A DNA stretch of 64,000 nt from Pseudarthrobacter siccitolerans (lineage in GTDB: Bacteria > Actinomycetota > Actinomycetes > Actinomycetales > Micrococcaceae). Where the stretch lies: positions 173,339 to 237,338 of the forward strand of contig NZ_CAQI01000029.1 of assembly GCF_001046895.1 (NCBI RefSeq), in the 5' to 3' direction. Shown in pieces: positions 24,506 to 32,047 of the stretch (its first letter is position 1; each line of letters begins with the position of its first letter). Made by a program: the position numbers and the translations under genes. The notes under the pieces were generated by a model. The model saw only the letters and a list, made by a program, of their open reading frames with translations. It was not told the DNA's origin and searched no databases.

Positions 24506-26686
24506 ATGAACTACGTTCTCGCCATTGATGTCGGGACCAGCTTCACCGCTGCCGCCGTGGTCAGATTTGGCCAGGAAGCTTCCCCTGCTCCCGAGTCCCT
24601 GCCGCTGGGCCTCCGCGGTGCAGCAGTGCCGTCGGTGCTGTACTACCCGGAGACAGGCTCCCTGCTGGTGGGGGAGGCGGCAGAACGCCGCGGACTCGAT
24701 TCCCCCGGCCGGGTGGTGCGCGAATTCAAGCGCCGCGTCGGTGATGCTGTCCCCATTTCGGTGGGGGATTTGTCACTGCCTGCCGAAGACGTCTTCGCCA
24801 CGATGGCCCGCTGGGTAGTGGACCGGGCCACGGAGCGCGAGGGAGCTCCGCCGTCGGAAGTCATCCTCACCCACCCCGCTGCCTGGGGCAGCCACCGGAT
24901 TTCCGTGATCCTGGCGGCCCTTGCCGCCAAAGGCCTGGACCACGTTTCGCTCGTCCCCGAACCGGAGGCGGCGGCCCTGTACTACGCCTCGCAGGTCCGG
25001 GTAGAGGCCGGCAGCACCATCGCCGTCTACGACCTTGGCGGCGGAACCTTTGACACCGCTGTCCTGCGGAAGGCTGGCGGCAACCGGTTCCAGCTGGTGG
25101 GGCGCCCAGAGGGAATCGAGAACCTGGGTGGCGCCGACTTCGATGCGGCGGTATTCCGCTACGTCGCCGGGCACACCGGCGACGTCCTGTCCGCGCTTGA
25201 CCTTGCCGATGCAGGCGTGCGCGGTGCCCTGGGAAGACTGCGGCGCGAATGCGTGGAAGCGAAGGAAGCGCTGTCCTCGGACAGCGAGGCCAGCATTTCC
25301 GTGCTCCTGCCCGGCTTCCAGCAGCAGATCCGCCTGGTGCGCGCAGACTTTGAAGCGCTGATTGAGGATTCGGTCCGCGATACAGTCGAGGCGCTGGAGC
25401 AGTCGCTGGCGCAGCTGGAGCTGGAACCGGAGGACCTCTCCGCCGTGCTGCTGATTGGCGGATCATCACGGATCCCGCTGGTGGCTCAACTGATCTCCGA
25501 AACGCTGGACCGGCCCATCGCCGTGGACGCCGACCCCAAATCCTCCATCTGCCTCGGTGCCGCGGTGTCCGCGGTGCTCGCCCGGGCGGAGGCCCAGGCA
25601 GCGGCCGGTGAGACGCCGACAGAAGCGGTTCCCTCCCCGGAGGTCAGCGGGCACGTGGCCCACCATGCCAGCTGGTCACGCAAGGGTACGGCGACGGGCG
25701 GCGCCCTTTCAGCAGCCGCCGCCGCTGCTGCCCACGGCCACGGCCACGGCGGCGCGCACGCGCCTAAGCCGACCGTCCGGCTGACGGCAATTGCAGCCGC
25801 CGCAGCCTTGGTGACCGTCCTTACTGCCACTGCGGCGCAGAGTCCGGCAGGGTTGAGTGAGCTGACAGCCATCTTTGCGCCCGGGGAGGCGGGCGCGGCT
25901 GCTGACGAGGGCCCTGCTGCTGCCGACGCGGGCGGTTCAGGCGGCGGCGGAGGCGGCGCGGGTGCGCCGGCGGCTGCGGCAGCGGGCGTGCCATTGGCCG
26001 GCATCGAAGCCGGGGTGAACAAAAGGGCCGAGGCGGCCAGCGTAGTGGGCCTCGACGTGGAGGCTTCTCCCACCAGCCGGCCGTCCCAGGAAGCGGCAGC
26101 AGGGAACGGCCCGGCAGGATCAGACGGCGCTGCTGCCGGTTCAGGAGCCGGCGCCGGTGGAAGCGGGGGTTCCGCGGGCGGCGGTACTGCTGCCGGAACC
26201 ACCAATCCCACCGGGACACCAACCGTCATTGATCCGGTGACCGGCCAGCCGGTGCCGACAACGACTGATCCGGTGACGGGCCAGCCGGTGCCGACAACGA
26301 CTGATCCGGTGACGGGCCAGCCGGTACCGACCACAACTGATCCTGCAACGCCGACGCCGACGCCCACTGATCCGGTGACGGGTCTGCCGACGACTGATCC
26401 TACGACGCCAGTACCGACAACCCCGGTTCCTGATCCCACCACAACGCAAGCGCCCCCGCCTCCGCCGGTCACCACGGAAGCGCCGCCCCCGCCTCCACCG
26501 GTCACCACGGAAGCGCCGCCACCGCCGCCTCCCGCAACTACGGTGGCGCCGGCACCCGCCCCGGAACCTGTTGTCACGGCGTCGGCCACCGTGATTGCTC
26601 CGCCTCCTGTAGTGGAGCCGGCTCCCACCATCGCACCCACCCTGACGGAGCCGGTGACACCCGTTCCCACCGTGCCGGCGGTCTAG
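24506..26686 (+). CDS. membrane-anchored Hsp70-type ATPase with Pro/Thr-rich outer tail
   Basis: This 726-residue protein has an N-terminal Hsp70/actin-fold ATPase (1-360), with phosphate loops AIDVGTSFTAA (6-16) and DLGGGTFD (176-183) and adenosine motif LIGGSSRIP (316-324). No Hsp70 substrate-binding domain follows. There is instead a His/Ala-rich linker (LSAAAAAAAHGHGHGGAHAP), one transmembrane helix (about 424-443) and a long Gly/Ala then Pro/Thr-rich tail with three exact DPVTGQPVPTTT repeats. The tail should lie outside the cell. GAGG precedes the ATG. It ends one base before the LuxR-type gene and heads the ini-like cluster, so I infer a signalling or envelope role rather than general chaperoning. 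Confidence 0.88.
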   Translation: MNYVLAIDVGTSFTAAAVVRFGQEASPAPESLPLGLRGAAVPSVLYYPETGSLLVGEAAERRGLDSPGRVVREFKRRVGDAVPISVGDLSLPAEDVFATMARWVVDRATEREGAPPSEVILTHPAAWGSHRISVILAALAAKGLDHVSLVPEPEAAALYYASQVRVEAGSTIAVYDLGGGTFDTAVLRKAGGNRFQLVGRPEGIENLGGADFDAAVFRYVAGHTGDVLSALDLADAGVRGALGRLRRECVEAKEALSSDSEASISVLLPGFQQQIRLVRADFEALIEDSVRDTVEALEQSLAQLELEPEDLSAVLLIGGSSRIPLVAQLISETLDRPIAVDADPKSSICLGAAVSAVLARAEAQAAAGETPTEAVPSPEVSGHVAHHASWSRKGTATGGALSAAAAAAAHGHGHGGAHAPKPTVRLTAIAAAAALVTVLTATAAQSPAGLSELTAIFAPGEAGAAADEGPAAADAGGSGGGGGGAGAPAAAAAGVPLAGIEAGVNKRAEAASVVGLDVEASPTSRPSQEAAAGNGPAGSDGAAAGSGAGAGGSGGSAGGGTAAGTTNPTGTPTVIDPVTGQPVPTTTDPVTGQPVPTTTDPVTGQPVPTTTDPATPTPTPTDPVTGLPTTDPTTPVPTTPVPDPTTTQAPPPPPVTTEAPPPPPPVTTEAPPPPPPATTVAPAPAPEPVVTASATVIAPPPVVEPAPTIAPTLTEPVTPVPTVPAV
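26231..26338 (+). repeat. 36-bp coding tandem repeat, three copies
   Basis: Three adjoining 36-bp units (26231-26266, 26267-26302, 26303-26338) encode DPVTGQPVPTTT in the outer tail of the Hsp70-type protein. Units differ only at a few third positions. A fourth, degenerate TDPVTGLPTTDP follows. Confidence 0.9.
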
Positions 26687-26687
26687 G

Positions 26688-28754
26688 ATGGTTGGCCATA
26701 ATTCACACGCGGAAGGCCATGTTTTCCTGGCGTCGGAATTGAACCCCGGCCAATCGCCCCACGCTGCCGAACAGATGGCCAGGCAGCTCAAAGGCGAAAA
26801 CGCGGCGGTCCGCGAGCTCCTGCTGGCGCTGTCCGTAGGTTTCGTATTACCGGGTCCGTTGCCAGCGGACTTGCAGCGGAAGATTGACGGCTGCGAGGTG
26901 GAAAGCCTTGACGCCCTGGTGAAGTGGGCGGAATCCACCGGGTTGCTGGCTCCGGACGGGACGGTGGTGGGGCCGGCCCAGCATGCCCTGCTGACCGTGG
27001 CGTCAACGGCCAGGGTGCATGCACTCCAGCGTGAACTCGTGTCCACGTATGCGGCGGACGGCCAGCCGCTCGGAGACCTCGCCCGCGAGCTGGCCCGTGG
27101 CGGCCTGGCCGACTCCCGCGTCGCGCTCGAGCTGGAACACGCGGCTGACAAGGCCCTGGAACATGATCCAGGACTGGCCGTCCAGCTCTACGACGAGGCC
27201 CTGCTGGCCGGTGCCGATGACATTGCCATGGCAGCACGGCGTGCCCAGGCTGCTGCAGCCGATGGGGACCTGGATACGGCTGCCCGGATCATCGACACCC
27301 TCCTGGTGTGCACTGATCCTCCCGACGTTCGCCGCGGCGTGGATGTTGCGGCGGCAGTGTGGGCGCAGCGGGGGATGCTCGCCCGCGGAGCCGACGCCTA
27401 CAGCTGGCTCGGTGCGGCAAGGGTAGGACCCTCCGCGCCCATGGCCGCCGTCGCCATGATCGGCTGCGGCAATTTAGCCGGTGCCGCCTCTTTGTTCCGG
27501 GCAGACGCCCCGCCGGCAGCTCCCACGCTGCTGGCGGCGGCCCTCGCGGAAACCGGGAAAGGCATCCTTGAGTCGCTGGCCCAGGACCCGCACCAGGCGC
27601 TCCCGGTGCTGATCCACGCCTCGGACATGCTCAACGCCGCGGGCACAGCCCTTCCCCTTCCGGACACCCCGGCAGCACTGGCCGCGCTCCTCGCCCTGCA
27701 CCATGGGGAACCCCACCTGGCTGAAACAGTGTGCCGGTCGGCCGCAGCCGCTGGCCAGGGCGGAAACGCCGCCAAGCCAAGGCTCTTCCTGCTGCAGGCA
27801 TGGTCGCTTATGCAGCAGGACAAGGTGGACGACGCCCGGCTTGCCATCAATGAGGCCTCTAAGGCGAACCCCTGGCCACTGGTCCCGCGCGATGAATTCC
27901 TGTGCGCGGCGCTGGAAGTGGGGCTCGCACGGCGGAACGGCGAAATCCCGGAACTCATCCTGGCCTGGGAGCGGGCGCGCGAAGCGATGCTGCACACAGC
28001 GGTGGACCTCTACAGCCTGTTGCCGTGGGGAGAGCTGATGATCGCTGCCGCCCGGCTTAGGGAGACCCGCAGGGTGGCGTATTACCTGGACGAGGCGAAC
28101 CAGCTTTTGGGGCGCGTTGGTGATGCGCCCCTCTGGGCGGTGCCGTTCCACTGGGCAGCCGTCCAGGCGGCGCTGCTCAGCGAGAGCCCGGCAGATCTTG
28201 CGCCGCACGCCGCCGCGCTGGCACGGGCGGCGAACCACAGCCACCTCGCCGCCGTCCTCGCCCGCGCAGGCAAGGCCTGGGTTTCGGTGCTGGCAGGGAA
28301 CTTCCAGCCTGCAGATGTTGAGGCGGCAGCGCGGAGCCTGGGCAGGGTAGGCATGCCGTGGGAAGGCGCCAGGCTGGCCGGACATGCAGCGGCGCGCGCC
28401 GAAGAACGCAAGGACATGGTGCGTCTGCTGTCCTGCGCCAGGGATCTTCACCCGCAGTCCAACCCGGGCGGAAACGGAACCGCTCCCGTTGCGGAGTCCG
28501 GCACCCCGGCGGCCGAAGCGGCCAACGGCATGCATCCGGACGGCTCGGGTTTGAGCGAGCGGGAAAAGGAAGTGGCACGGCTGGTGCTGGAAGGCAAGAC
28601 GTACCGGGAGATTGGGGAGGCAATCTACATTTCCCCGCGGACTGCCGAACACCACATCGCCCGCATGCGGCGCCGCCTCGGAGCTGAAAGCCGCTCCGAC
28701 CTGCTGGCCAGGCTGCGGCTGGCCCTGGCCCCCGAAACCCCCGAACAGGAATGA
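26688..28754 (+). CDS. LuxR-type regulator with helical-repeat body and no NTPase domain
   Basis: This 688-residue protein has a C-terminal LuxR helix-turn-helix (about 622-685: GLSEREKEVARLVLEGKTYREIGEAIYISPRTAEHHIARMRRRLG). A long alpha-helical, TPR-like body spans about 120-560. The N-terminus (VRELLLALSVGFVLPG) looks like the segment that normally follows the NTPase of STAND/MalT-type LuxR regulators, but no Walker A or B motif is present. The gene begins one base after the Hsp70 stop and precedes iniB. In M. tuberculosis a LuxR-type regulator (IniR) also neighbours iniBAC. I infer that it controls the ini-like genes; coupling to the Hsp70 ATPase is a hypothesis. Confidence 0.85.
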   Translation: MVGHNSHAEGHVFLASELNPGQSPHAAEQMARQLKGENAAVRELLLALSVGFVLPGPLPADLQRKIDGCEVESLDALVKWAESTGLLAPDGTVVGPAQHALLTVASTARVHALQRELVSTYAADGQPLGDLARELARGGLADSRVALELEHAADKALEHDPGLAVQLYDEALLAGADDIAMAARRAQAAAADGDLDTAARIIDTLLVCTDPPDVRRGVDVAAAVWAQRGMLARGADAYSWLGAARVGPSAPMAAVAMIGCGNLAGAASLFRADAPPAAPTLLAAALAETGKGILESLAQDPHQALPVLIHASDMLNAAGTALPLPDTPAALAALLALHHGEPHLAETVCRSAAAAGQGGNAAKPRLFLLQAWSLMQQDKVDDARLAINEASKANPWPLVPRDEFLCAALEVGLARRNGEIPELILAWERAREAMLHTAVDLYSLLPWGELMIAAARLRETRRVAYYLDEANQLLGRVGDAPLWAVPFHWAAVQAALLSESPADLAPHAAALARAANHSHLAAVLARAGKAWVSVLAGNFQPADVEAAARSLGRVGMPWEGARLAGHAAARAEERKDMVRLLSCARDLHPQSNPGGNGTAPVAESGTPAAEAANGMHPDGSGLSEREKEVARLVLEGKTYREIGEAIYISPRTAEHHIARMRRRLGAESRSDLLARLRLALAPETPEQE

Positions 28755-28920
28755 GCCCCTAAAGCCCCTAACGGACCTGCCGGCGGTTGCCCGGAAGGGG
28801 GAATCGCCGGCAGGGGGAAATGGACCGATGCCCGGTCCCCGGAGGTAACCCTACGTTTGATTCAAGCCCGGTAAGGACGCCGGGCGATCCGCAACTTTCG
28901 AGAAGATTGAGGACCATCAA
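28755..28920 (+). promoter_or_regulatory. iniB upstream region with repeats and hairpins
   Basis: Directly after the LuxR stop are two GCCCCTAA copies (28755-28762, 28764-28771) at 9-base spacing. Next comes a 10-bp perfect inverted repeat, CCTGCCGGCG (28776-28785) with CGCCGGCAGG (28805-28814), whose loop and right flank carry two AGGGGGAA copies 16 bases apart (28796, 28812). A second small hairpin pairs GGACCG with CGGTCC (about 28822-28838). GAGGA lies 8 bases before the iniB ATG. The region probably combines a regulator-binding site with a partial terminator; no confident -35/-10 pair was identified. Confidence 0.45.
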
Positions 28921-29988
28921 ATGACACTCGCAAACGATCTCGTCCAGTTCCTGATGCAGCTCTTCGGCGACCGCCAGGCCGCCCAGGATTTCCTGGATGA
29001 TCCGGAACGCGTTCTTGAAGACCATGGCCTTGGGGGCGTCTGCTCGGCTGACGTTGACGCAGCCATGCCGGTTGTCCTGGACTACGCACCGGTCACGATC
29101 AACGCTTCGCGGTTCGACCGGGACTACAACACCGGCGGCAACAGCGCCAGCACCGACCATAACGGTGGCGGCGGTTACACCCCGCCGCCGGCCGGTGGCG
29201 GGCACGGCGGCGGGCACCACGATAACGACGACCATGCACACGCCATCCAGCAGCTGCACCATGTGGTGAACAACTACTCCTACACCTCCACGGTGGACGA
29301 CCGGGACACCATCACCGACCAGTCGGTCAACCAGAACATCTGGGCTGACGGCGACGTCCGGCAGTGGTTCGACAACGATTCCGTGGTGGCCTCGGGCGAC
29401 CGCGCCATCGCAGCCGGCGACGACGCGGACGTTGAGGATTCCAACAACATCGAGGACTCCTACAACACGGACAACTCAACGGATAACTCGACCGACAACT
29501 CCATCAACGCCGGACGCGATGCCAGTGTTGGCAACACGGACACGGATATCGACGACTCCTTCAACACGGATCTGGATGTCGATGTTGAGGATTCGTTCAA
29601 CGACGACCACTCGACGAACACCGAGGTCGAAATCGACGATTCCTTCAACGATGAGAGCGTAGAAATCGACGAGTCCTTCAACAGGGACGAGTCCATCAAT
29701 ACCGACGTCGACGTGGATGTTGAGCTGGAAGACTCCTTCAACACCGAGGAGACCACCAATAACGTCACCCTCACGGACTCCTTCAACGAGGAGACCACTG
29801 AAGTCGACGTTGAGCTGGAGGATTCCTTCAACGACACCACCAACACTGCGACAGATTCTTTCAACCCGATCGAGGTCGAGGATTCCTTCACGGTGGAGGA
29901 TTCCTTCACCCAGGAGTCGAGCACGGAAGTGAATGTAGAGGAAGTCAACGCCGCAGTCGCCGGCGACGACGCCACCATCGAGAACTAG
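28921..29988 (+). CDS. iniB: IniB-like protein with acidic DSFN-repeat tail
   Basis: This 355-residue protein starts with an IniB-type N-terminal domain (about 1-60: LANDLVQFLMQLFGDRQAAQDFLDDPERVLEDHGL), comparable to the start of mycobacterial IniB. A Gly/His-rich linker (81-106) follows, then a strongly acidic region in which DSFN or a close variant recurs ten times (212, 224, 240, 251, 271, 286, 301, 312, 321, 327). The rest of the tail is mostly Asp, Glu, Asn, Thr and Val, unlike the Gly/Ala-rich body of mycobacterial IniB. There is no signal peptide or transmembrane helix. The repeats may form a beta-structured or calcium-binding array, which is inference. It is first in the iniB-iniA-iniC order. 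Confidence 0.85.
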   Translation: MTLANDLVQFLMQLFGDRQAAQDFLDDPERVLEDHGLGGVCSADVDAAMPVVLDYAPVTINASRFDRDYNTGGNSASTDHNGGGGYTPPPAGGGHGGGHHDNDDHAHAIQQLHHVVNNYSYTSTVDDRDTITDQSVNQNIWADGDVRQWFDNDSVVASGDRAIAAGDDADVEDSNNIEDSYNTDNSTDNSTDNSINAGRDASVGNTDTDIDDSFNTDLDVDVEDSFNDDHSTNTEVEIDDSFNDESVEIDESFNRDESINTDVDVDVELEDSFNTEETTNNVTLTDSFNEETTEVDVELEDSFNDTTNTATDSFNPIEVEDSFTVEDSFTQESSTEVNVEEVNAAVAGDDATIEN

Positions 29989-30006
29989 TCTCGGGGTACG
30001 GCAGGC

Positions 30007-30038
30007 GCCCGGCAGGAGGCATCCACCTCCTGCCGGGC
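30007..30038 (+). terminator. hairpin between iniB and iniA
   Basis: A perfect 13-bp stem, GCCCGGCAGGAGG with its complement, has a 6-base loop and is followed by TCTTCCC. It lies 18 bases after the iniB stop. The weak U-content suggests partial termination or mRNA-end protection, which would give more iniB than iniA transcript. Confidence 0.6.
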
Positions 30039-30091
30039 TCTTCCCGGCCCACCCCTCGTTCCCGATCAAGACCAGAGGCAAAGGACACGCT

Positions 30092-32047
30092 GTGGCAGAA
30101 GCAGGACAGGCCAAACCAACAACACCGGCGACGGCAGCGCAACTCGTAAGGCTGGTTGAGCACGGCCTCGAACTGACAGGCACAGGAGACCGCGCGGATC
30201 TTCGTAAACGCCTCGACCACACGTTGAAGAGGTTGAAAGACCCCAGCATCCGCGTGATCGTTGTGGGCGAATTCAAGCAAGGCAAAAGCAAGCTCATCAA
30301 CGCTCTCGTGAACGCCCCGGTATGTCCTGTCGACGACGACATCGCCACTTCCGTCCCCACTGTTGTCCGCTACGGTGACACGGCTTCCGCTGCCATCCTT
30401 GTTCCCAAGGGGGACTCTGACGCCGGCGACGAAACCACCATAGAACGCCGGCCAGTCCCCATCGCCGACTTGCCCTCCTATGTTTCCGAGCGGGGCAACC
30501 CCGGAAACACCAAAAAGCTTGTGGCGGGTGAGGTGTACCTGCCTCGCAAACTCCTTACGGGCGGCCTTACCGTCATTGACTCTCCGGGCGTAGGGGGACT
30601 GAACTCCTCCCACACCCTGTCCACGCTCACCGCGCTGCCCACCGCCGATGCCATGCTGCTGGTGTCGGACGCGTCGCAGGAGTACACCGAACCGGAGTTG
30701 CGCTTCCTGCGCCAGGCCATGCGTATTACCCCCAGCGTTGTGGGTGTCCTGTCCAAGACCGATATTTACCCGGACTGGCGGCGCGTCCAGGACATCGACA
30801 GGGGGCACCTGGCCCAGGTGTCCCCGGACATTCCGCTGTTTGCCGTCTCCTCGGACCTCAGGCTCGAAGCCGCACGCCTTCAGGACGCTGAATTGAATTC
30901 AGAATCCGGCTTCCCCCGCCTGATCACGCACGTCCGGGACGAAATCGTGGGCAAGGCGCAGCGCCTTCAGCGCCGCTCCGTCAGCCAGGACCTGCTGTCG
31001 GTCGCCGAGAACCTCCGCCTGTCGCTGCAGTCGGAGCTCGAAGCACTGGAAAACCCTGAGAACACGCCGAAAATGCTCGCCGGCCTTGAAGCGGCCAAGG
31101 CGGAGGCTGACGAGCTTCGCAAACGGTCCGCAAGGTGGCAAATCACCCTTAACGACGGCATCAGCGACCTGATCGCCGATATGGAGTACGACCTGCGGGA
31201 CCGCCTCCGCCGCATCCAGCGCGAGGCCGAGGCAGCGATCGACCTCGGCGATCCGGGACCCACCTGGCCGCAGTTTTCCAAGTGGCTCGAAGAGTGCGCT
31301 GCGGCGGCCATATCGGACACGTTTGTCTGGACCAGCGAGCGGGCGCAGTGGCTGGCCGCCCAGGTGGCCGAGCATTTTGCGGCGGACGAGGTGACCCTTC
31401 CCGTCCTTCACGTCTCGGATTCAGGCGACGCGCTCGACCCGGTGGACGATATGCCCACGCTCGACGACGGCCGCGTCAATGCCATGCAAAAAGTGTTGAT
31501 CGGCATGCGCGGGTCTTACGGCGGCGTGCTGATGTTCGGCCTTATCACCGGGATCTTCGGCATGGCCCTCATCAATCCACTCTCCGTGGGCGCCGGCCTC
31601 CTGCTGGGGCGCAAGGCCTACCGGGAGGACAAGGAAGCCCGGCTCAAGCGGCGCCAGGCCGAGGCTAAGGCCCTGGTGCGGCGCCAACTGGACGACGTGA
31701 CCTTCCAGGTGGGCAAGCAGTTGAAGGACCGGCTGCGGCTGGTCCAGCGTTCCACCAGGGACCACTTCACGGAGATCGCGGACGAGCACCACCGCTCCCT
31801 GGCGGATTCAGTGTCAGCGGCCCAGAAAGCCGCCACGACTTACACCCTGGAAAAGGACGTACGCATCCGCGAGATCAAGGCTGAGCTCAAGAAGGTTGAC
31901 GCCCTGACCCGCGCTGCTGAGGCGGTGGCCGCCGAAGTGGCCGCAAGCGCAGCGCGGGCCGCCAAGCCTGCACCCTCGGACTCCGAGCCGCCAACAGGCC
32001 CAGCCCGCACGTTGGAGGTGGCACCGGCTGTGGCGGCGGTGGGATGA
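30092..32047 (+). CDS. iniA: dynamin-like GTPase IniA
   Basis: This 651-residue protein has all the GTPase motifs of bacterial dynamins: G1 GEFKQGKS (59-66), G3 DSPG (163-166) and G4 SKTD (221-224). A long helical stalk follows, with a hydrophobic hairpin at about 478-506 (GVLMFGLITGIFGMALINPLSVGAGLLLG) that should insert into membrane, then more helices. Mycobacterial IniA has this plan and mediates membrane fission and tolerance of cell-wall drugs. It starts at a GTG and overlaps iniC by four bases. The last 50 residues are Ala/Pro-rich. Confidence 0.9.
   Translation: MAEAGQAKPTTPATAAQLVRLVEHGLELTGTGDRADLRKRLDHTLKRLKDPSIRVIVVGEFKQGKSKLINALVNAPVCPVDDDIATSVPTVVRYGDTASAAILVPKGDSDAGDETTIERRPVPIADLPSYVSERGNPGNTKKLVAGEVYLPRKLLTGGLTVIDSPGVGGLNSSHTLSTLTALPTADAMLLVSDASQEYTEPELRFLRQAMRITPSVVGVLSKTDIYPDWRRVQDIDRGHLAQVSPDIPLFAVSSDLRLEAARLQDAELNSESGFPRLITHVRDEIVGKAQRLQRRSVSQDLLSVAENLRLSLQSELEALENPENTPKMLAGLEAAKAEADELRKRSARWQITLNDGISDLIADMEYDLRDRLRRIQREAEAAIDLGDPGPTWPQFSKWLEECAAAAISDTFVWTSERAQWLAAQVAEHFAADEVTLPVLHVSDSGDALDPVDDMPTLDDGRVNAMQKVLIGMRGSYGGVLMFGLITGIFGMALINPLSVGAGLLLGRKAYREDKEARLKRRQAEAKALVRRQLDDVTFQVGKQLKDRLRLVQRSTRDHFTEIADEHHRSLADSVSAAQKAATTYTLEKDVRIREIKAELKKVDALTRAAEAVAAEVAASAARAAKPAPSDSEPPTGPARTLEVAPAVAAVG

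Noticed and set aside
25486..26670. A 394-residue minus-strand frame with Gly/Val repeats
   Set aside because: It mirrors the Pro/Thr-rich tail of the Hsp70-type gene; the apparent repeats are complements of that coding repeat.
24506..26686. Annotation as the chaperone DnaK
   Set aside because: The substrate-binding domain is absent, a transmembrane helix and outer tail replace it, and dnaJ and grpE are not adjacent.
29570..29930. Possible CRISPR-like array in the DSFN-encoding region
   Set aside because: The recurring GA(C/T)TCCTTCAAC words are codons of the IniB-like repeat. Spacings are irregular, and the reading frame is kept throughout.
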